From the NCBI GenBank assembly GCA_910587905.1, contig CAJUOF010000180.1, forward strand, positions 1-15,826: 15,826 bases of DNA. Reading direction: 5' to 3'. The position numbers and the translations under genes were made by a program. This DNA is from an uncultured Lachnospiraceae bacterium (GTDB taxonomy: Bacteria; Bacillota_A; Clostridia; Lachnospirales; Lachnospiraceae). The notes under the pieces were generated by a model. The model was not told the origin of the DNA, ran no database searches, and saw only the letters and a program-made list of their open reading frames with translations. Positions 13,305 through 15,826 of this stretch are shown piece by piece (positions within the stretch are counted from its first letter, which is position 1; each line of letters opens with the position of its first letter).

Positions 13305-14000
13305 TCAAAACGGCTCCGCCGCATACTCCTTCGGCGTCATCCCGTATTTCTGTCTGAACACCCGGTAAAAATAGTTCAGATTGTTATAGCCGGCCTTATC
13401 CGCCGCTTCTTTGATGGAAAGACCTTCCTTCAAAAACGTCCTGGCGTGTCGCATCCGGACGTCATTTAGATAGGCCGTAAAGCCGGTGTCCAGGTGTCTT
13501 TTGAAAAGCCTGGCCACATTGCTCTCGCTCATAGAAAGAAGGCCTGCACAGGAGGCCAGGCTCAGCTCTTCCCCGTAATGGACGCCGATATATTCCAAAA
13601 GCTGATTGAAGGACGGATGGTCCGTGTACCGATAGCCGACGACACGTTCCATGGTCTCTAAAAACTGTTCATACACAACCGGTTTTAAGAGAAAATCTTT
13701 GACCCCCATTCTAAGGGCTTGCTGGGCATAGGCAAAAGAGTCGAAGGCCGTGATGATGATAAAGCTCACATTTCCGGAGTACTCCCTGCGGGTTCGCTCC
13801 ATAACCTCAAGACCGTTGAGCCCCGGCATCTCAATGTCCAGAAACACCAGGTCCGGCCGGAATCTCCGGATCGCCCGCAGGGCCCCTTCCCCGTCGTAGG
13901 CCTCCCCCACCACCTCCAGGGGCAGGTCATGCGTCTTGATAAAATAGCGGATGATCTCATTTGCCGCGCCCTCGTCATCTACCAGCAATACCCGTCTCAT
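13305..14000 (-). CDS. AraC-type response regulator
   Basis: A 231-aa regulator with a receiver domain (1-~118) and a C-terminal AraC DNA-binding domain (~130-228). The receiver has acidic residues Asp8 and Asp9, phosphoacceptor Asp55 (VFLDIEMPG), Thr84 and Lys106 (LLKPV). The AraC part has two helix-turn-helix units: LASCAGLLSMSESNVARLFKRH, and the family signature IKEAADKAGYNNLNYFYRVFRQKYGMTPKEY. It is shorter than YesN-type regulators because the central linker is nearly absent. The gene overlaps the kinase stop codon by 26 bp, so the two are translated together and should be partners. Likely targets are eutH and perhaps the dehydratase that once stood beyond it. Confidence 0.93.
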   Translation of the reverse strand: MRRVLLVDDEGAANEIIRYFIKTHDLPLEVVGEAYDGEGALRAIRRFRPDLVFLDIEMPGLNGLEVMERTRREYSGNVSFIIITAFDSFAYAQQALRMGVKDFLLKPVVYEQFLETMERVVGYRYTDHPSFNQLLEYIGVHYGEELSLASCAGLLSMSESNVARLFKRHLDTGFTAYLNDVRMRHARTFLKEGLSIKEAADKAGYNNLNYFYRVFRQKYGMTPKEYAAEPF

Positions 14001-15510
14001 CCTCTCCGCCCCTTTCCATGGGAATGTGCACAGTCACAGTAGTTCCGTCCTCCGATGCCTCCACTTCGTAGGAAGCACTGTCCCCGTAAAGGGATTTTAG
14101 CTTCTGAACCACCATCACGGTTCCGTGATTTCCCTCCCCGCTTCCCACCCGCTTCCTGAGCGCCCCCAGCGTTTCTTCCGTCATGCCTTCCCCGTTGTCC
14201 GAAATAGCGAGCCGCATCCGTTCCCCGTCCCGCTCCGCCCGGATGGATACTGCCATTTTCCCCGCCTTGTTCTTAAAGCCATGCTTGAAACAATTTTCCA
14301 CGATGGGCTGCAAAAAGTTAAAGGGAACCTTCTCCTCCAGCAAAACAGAAGAGATCAGATACTCCACCTCCAGCCGCTTCCGGAAGCGGAGCTTTTGCAG
14401 GTTGGTGTAATTTTTCAGATATTCCAGTTCCTCCCCCAAGGTCACGAAATAGCTGTCTGTGCGCAGGGTGTAGCGGAGAAGCTGGGCCAGGTCCCCCACC
14501 GCCTGATAGGTGGAAATGGCTTCCTCCCGGATGGCGAGCCCGGCGATGGTATTCAAGGTATTGAACAGAAAGTGCTGGTTGATTTGAAGGTTAAAGGCCT
14601 GATCCTTGGTGGTCCGAAGGGTTTCCTGCAAAAGGGCCTCCTCCCGCCTCCGGTCGGACAGCATGCGCACATTGTGCTGGAGGGCCACCTGCATCCGGCA
14701 GACCTCGTAGTGGTTGCAGATCGCCTCCGAGAGCTTGTGGATCACCTGGACGATTCCCCTCACGGTGCTGTCCGGCACGTTGTAGGGAAGCCCCTCCTCT
14801 GCCTCCTCCCCCGTTCCCGTCCGCACATGCCCGGCCTCAATATAGCCCAAAAGCTCTCCGCCCGCCACAATGGGAAGAGTATAGACCCAGAGTCCGTGCT
14901 CACAGACACAGGCAGAAGCCCCCTCGTAATAAGGAGGCACCCACACATTTTTCCTGTTCACCAGTTTACAGTTTTCCAAATTTTCTTCGATCCTACAGGT
15001 CCGCCTGCAGTATTCCGGATATTCCCTGCTCTTATAAACCGGCTTCTGCTCCGAATCAAAGATCGCCAGGGGCAGTTTCAGAGGGGCCAGCATGGAGCGG
15101 AACAACTCCTTCACCGTATCCCGCAAAAACTCCGGCCGATCGATGGCCTCCTGTCTCTTGACCCGCTCCGCCTCATTCATGCGCACCTTCGGCGCCATGG
15201 TGAGAGCCGGGATGGAAATAAGAAGCTTCACGATGGGCTCATCCCCGTCGTTGACGGACTCGTGGGCCATGCCCGTGGAAACATGATAAATGCTGCCGGC
15301 CTCCAGATTACTCTCCACATCCCCAATCCGCTGGCGGCCATGGCCGCTCAAGACATACATAAGCTGCTCATCCCCACAGTGGATGTGGCGGGGCTGCACC
15401 TTTCCCGGAAGCATGGTGCTTAGCCCCACCCGCATATTGTCCATGGAGCCCTCCTCCGGCTCGTAGATCCATTCAATGCTGCCCCAGTCCAGCTTTTGTA
15501 TCTTGCCCAT
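13975..15510 (-). CDS. Soluble sensor histidine kinase: cupin + PocR + LytS-type kinase
   Basis: A 511-aa kinase without membrane segments, so it senses a signal in the cytoplasm. Residues ~30-105 are a cupin: motif 1 reads G36-x5-HIH-x3-E (His42, His44, Glu48) and motif 2 G72...His83...Asn87, enough to bind a metal. Residues ~135-228 are a PocR-type sensory domain with cysteines 168, 172, 181, 201 and 203 and the ending LPIVAGGELLGYIEAGHV; PocR domains are known from propanediol/vitamin B12 regulators. A helical linker leads to the LytS-type H-box LQINQHFLFNTLNTI (His313), N-box Asn406 and ATP lid SDNGEGM (437-443). The frame opens at 15654, but the ATG at 15510 has GGGAGG upstream and lies beyond the glyA terminator. 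It overlaps the response regulator gene. Confidence 0.9.
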   Translation of the reverse strand: MGKIQKLDWGSIEWIYEPEEGSMDNMRVGLSTMLPGKVQPRHIHCGDEQLMYVLSGHGRQRIGDVESNLEAGSIYHVSTGMAHESVNDGDEPIVKLLISIPALTMAPKVRMNEAERVKRQEAIDRPEFLRDTVKELFRSMLAPLKLPLAIFDSEQKPVYKSREYPEYCRRTCRIEENLENCKLVNRKNVWVPPYYEGASACVCEHGLWVYTLPIVAGGELLGYIEAGHVRTGTGEEAEEGLPYNVPDSTVRGIVQVIHKLSEAICNHYEVCRMQVALQHNVRMLSDRRREEALLQETLRTTKDQAFNLQINQHFLFNTLNTIAGLAIREEAISTYQAVGDLAQLLRYTLRTDSYFVTLGEELEYLKNYTNLQKLRFRKRLEVEYLISSVLLEEKVPFNFLQPIVENCFKHGFKNKAGKMAVSIRAERDGERMRLAISDNGEGMTEETLGALRKRVGSGEGNHGTVMVVQKLKSLYGDSASYEVEASEDGTTVTVHIPMERGGEDETGIAGR

Positions 15511-15585
15511 CCTGACCGCCTCCCGCCTTTTTCTTATTTTATCCAGACTTTCCCCGGAATGCCCATCCTCTGTACCGAAAATCCA

Positions 15586-15621
15586 AGAAAGGGAAAATGG
15601 CAAAGACAAAGCCTCTGCCAT
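15586..15621 (-). terminator. Rho-independent terminator after glyA
   Basis: On the minus strand ATGGCAGA (15621-15614) pairs with TTTGCCAT (15604-15597), an 8-bp stem including one G-U pair around a 9-nt loop. It is followed by a T-rich tail (TTTCCCTTTCTT). It separates glyA from the kinase gene and supports the downstream kinase start at 15510. Confidence 0.6.
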
Positions 15622-15654
15622 CCTTCCTCTGTCATGGGATTCCAATCCCGTCAT

Positions 15655-15826
15655 TTATCTGCAGGGATTCCACTCGTCGGCGAACATCGGATAGTGGGAT
15701 GCCTTCTCCTTCACGGCCGTTCTCACTTCCCCAAGAACTGCCTCATCCCCGTGGTGCTCAAGCGCCCTCGCAAGAAGCCTTGCCGTCTCCCGCATATCCT
15801 CCTCTCCAAAGCCCCTGGTGGTGAGA
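15655..15826 (-). CDS. glyA: Serine hydroxymethyltransferase, C-terminal end
   Basis: The last 56 codons of a gene that enters from the right edge. The visible protein begins LTTRGFGEEDM and ends HYPMFADEWNPCR. The pattern TxRGF...E(x)n...DEAV(x)7V...YPxxA aligns well with the C-terminus of bacterial GlyA, which interconverts serine and glycine using PLP and tetrahydrofolate. The tail is a few residues longer (DEWNPCR) than in E. coli. The PLP lysine and the rest of the enzyme lie outside the window. A terminator follows the stop codon at 15657-15655. Confidence 0.85.
   Translation of the reverse strand, partial: LTTRGFGEEDMRETARLLARALEHHGDEAVLGEVRTAVKEKASHYPMFADEWNPCR

Noticed and set aside
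14125..15423. Long plus-strand open frame (432 codons) opposite the histidine kinase
   Set aside because: It is antisense to a gene with complete kinase, cupin and PocR motifs; its own translation shows no recognisable domain and no ribosome site.
1..15826. CRISPR array, insertion sequence, rRNA, tRNA or riboswitch
   Set aside because: I saw no regularly spaced repeats, transposase, rRNA or tRNA fold other than the tmRNA, and no riboswitch core that I could recognise.

Overview
The window looks like a piece of a gut-type clostridial chromosome (Firmicutes, most likely Lachnospiraceae or a close relative). The signs are strong GGAGG ribosome binding sites, TTGACA/TATAAT sigma-A promoters, a one-piece tmRNA, a dicluster ferredoxin-type aldo/keto reductase, EutH, and a BlaI/BlaR1-like pair. 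Most of the DNA is moderately GC-rich. A stretch from about 8.5 to 11.7 kb is visibly AT-rich and carries a restriction-modification gene. This assignment is an inference from gene content.

Layout. 1-377 (+): C-terminal end of an aldo/keto reductase, then an intrinsic terminator. 442-1973 (-): two-gene unit, a small AAA/ABC-type ATPase followed by a GNAT acetyltransferase. 2046-2453 (+): ssrA (tmRNA) with a consensus promoter. 2490-2571: an 82-bp element with perfect 36-bp inverted arms, lying between two convergent units. 2589-6514 (-): secreted 139-aa protein, lipoprotein, two ABC permeases, and an ABC ATPase with a Glu in the Q-loop position. 6668-8408 (-): BlaI-like repressor and BlaR1-like M56 metalloprotease whose outer domain is not a penicillin-binding domain. 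8496-8969 (-): unrecognised one-TM protein. 9101-11593 (-): single-chain nuclease-methylase-specificity protein. 11692-11922 (-): N-terminal stump of an IlvD/Edd dehydratase. 12050-13180 (-): eutH. 13305-15510 (-): AraC-type response regulator and a soluble cupin-PocR-LytS-type histidine kinase. 15655-15826 (-): C-terminus of serine hydroxymethyltransferase.

How the parts may work together. The most interesting unit is 2589-8408. BlaI-type boxes (TACA-N-TGTA-like) lie at the promoter of the blaI-like gene and at the promoter of the secreted-protein gene. The BlaR1-like protease could therefore derepress production of a Sec-exported protein together with a lipoprotein and a two-permease ABC transporter of the LanFEG type. 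That suggests either a bacteriocin with its own immunity or an envelope-stress defence; both readings are inference. The second interesting unit is a cytosolic sensor kinase with a metal-binding cupin and a PocR domain, next to a lone ethanolamine permease gene. An imperfect direct repeat in front of eutH could be the regulator's site. The AT-rich restriction-modification gene abuts a dehydratase cut off after 76 codons, which suggests horizontal insertion with loss of the rest of that gene.
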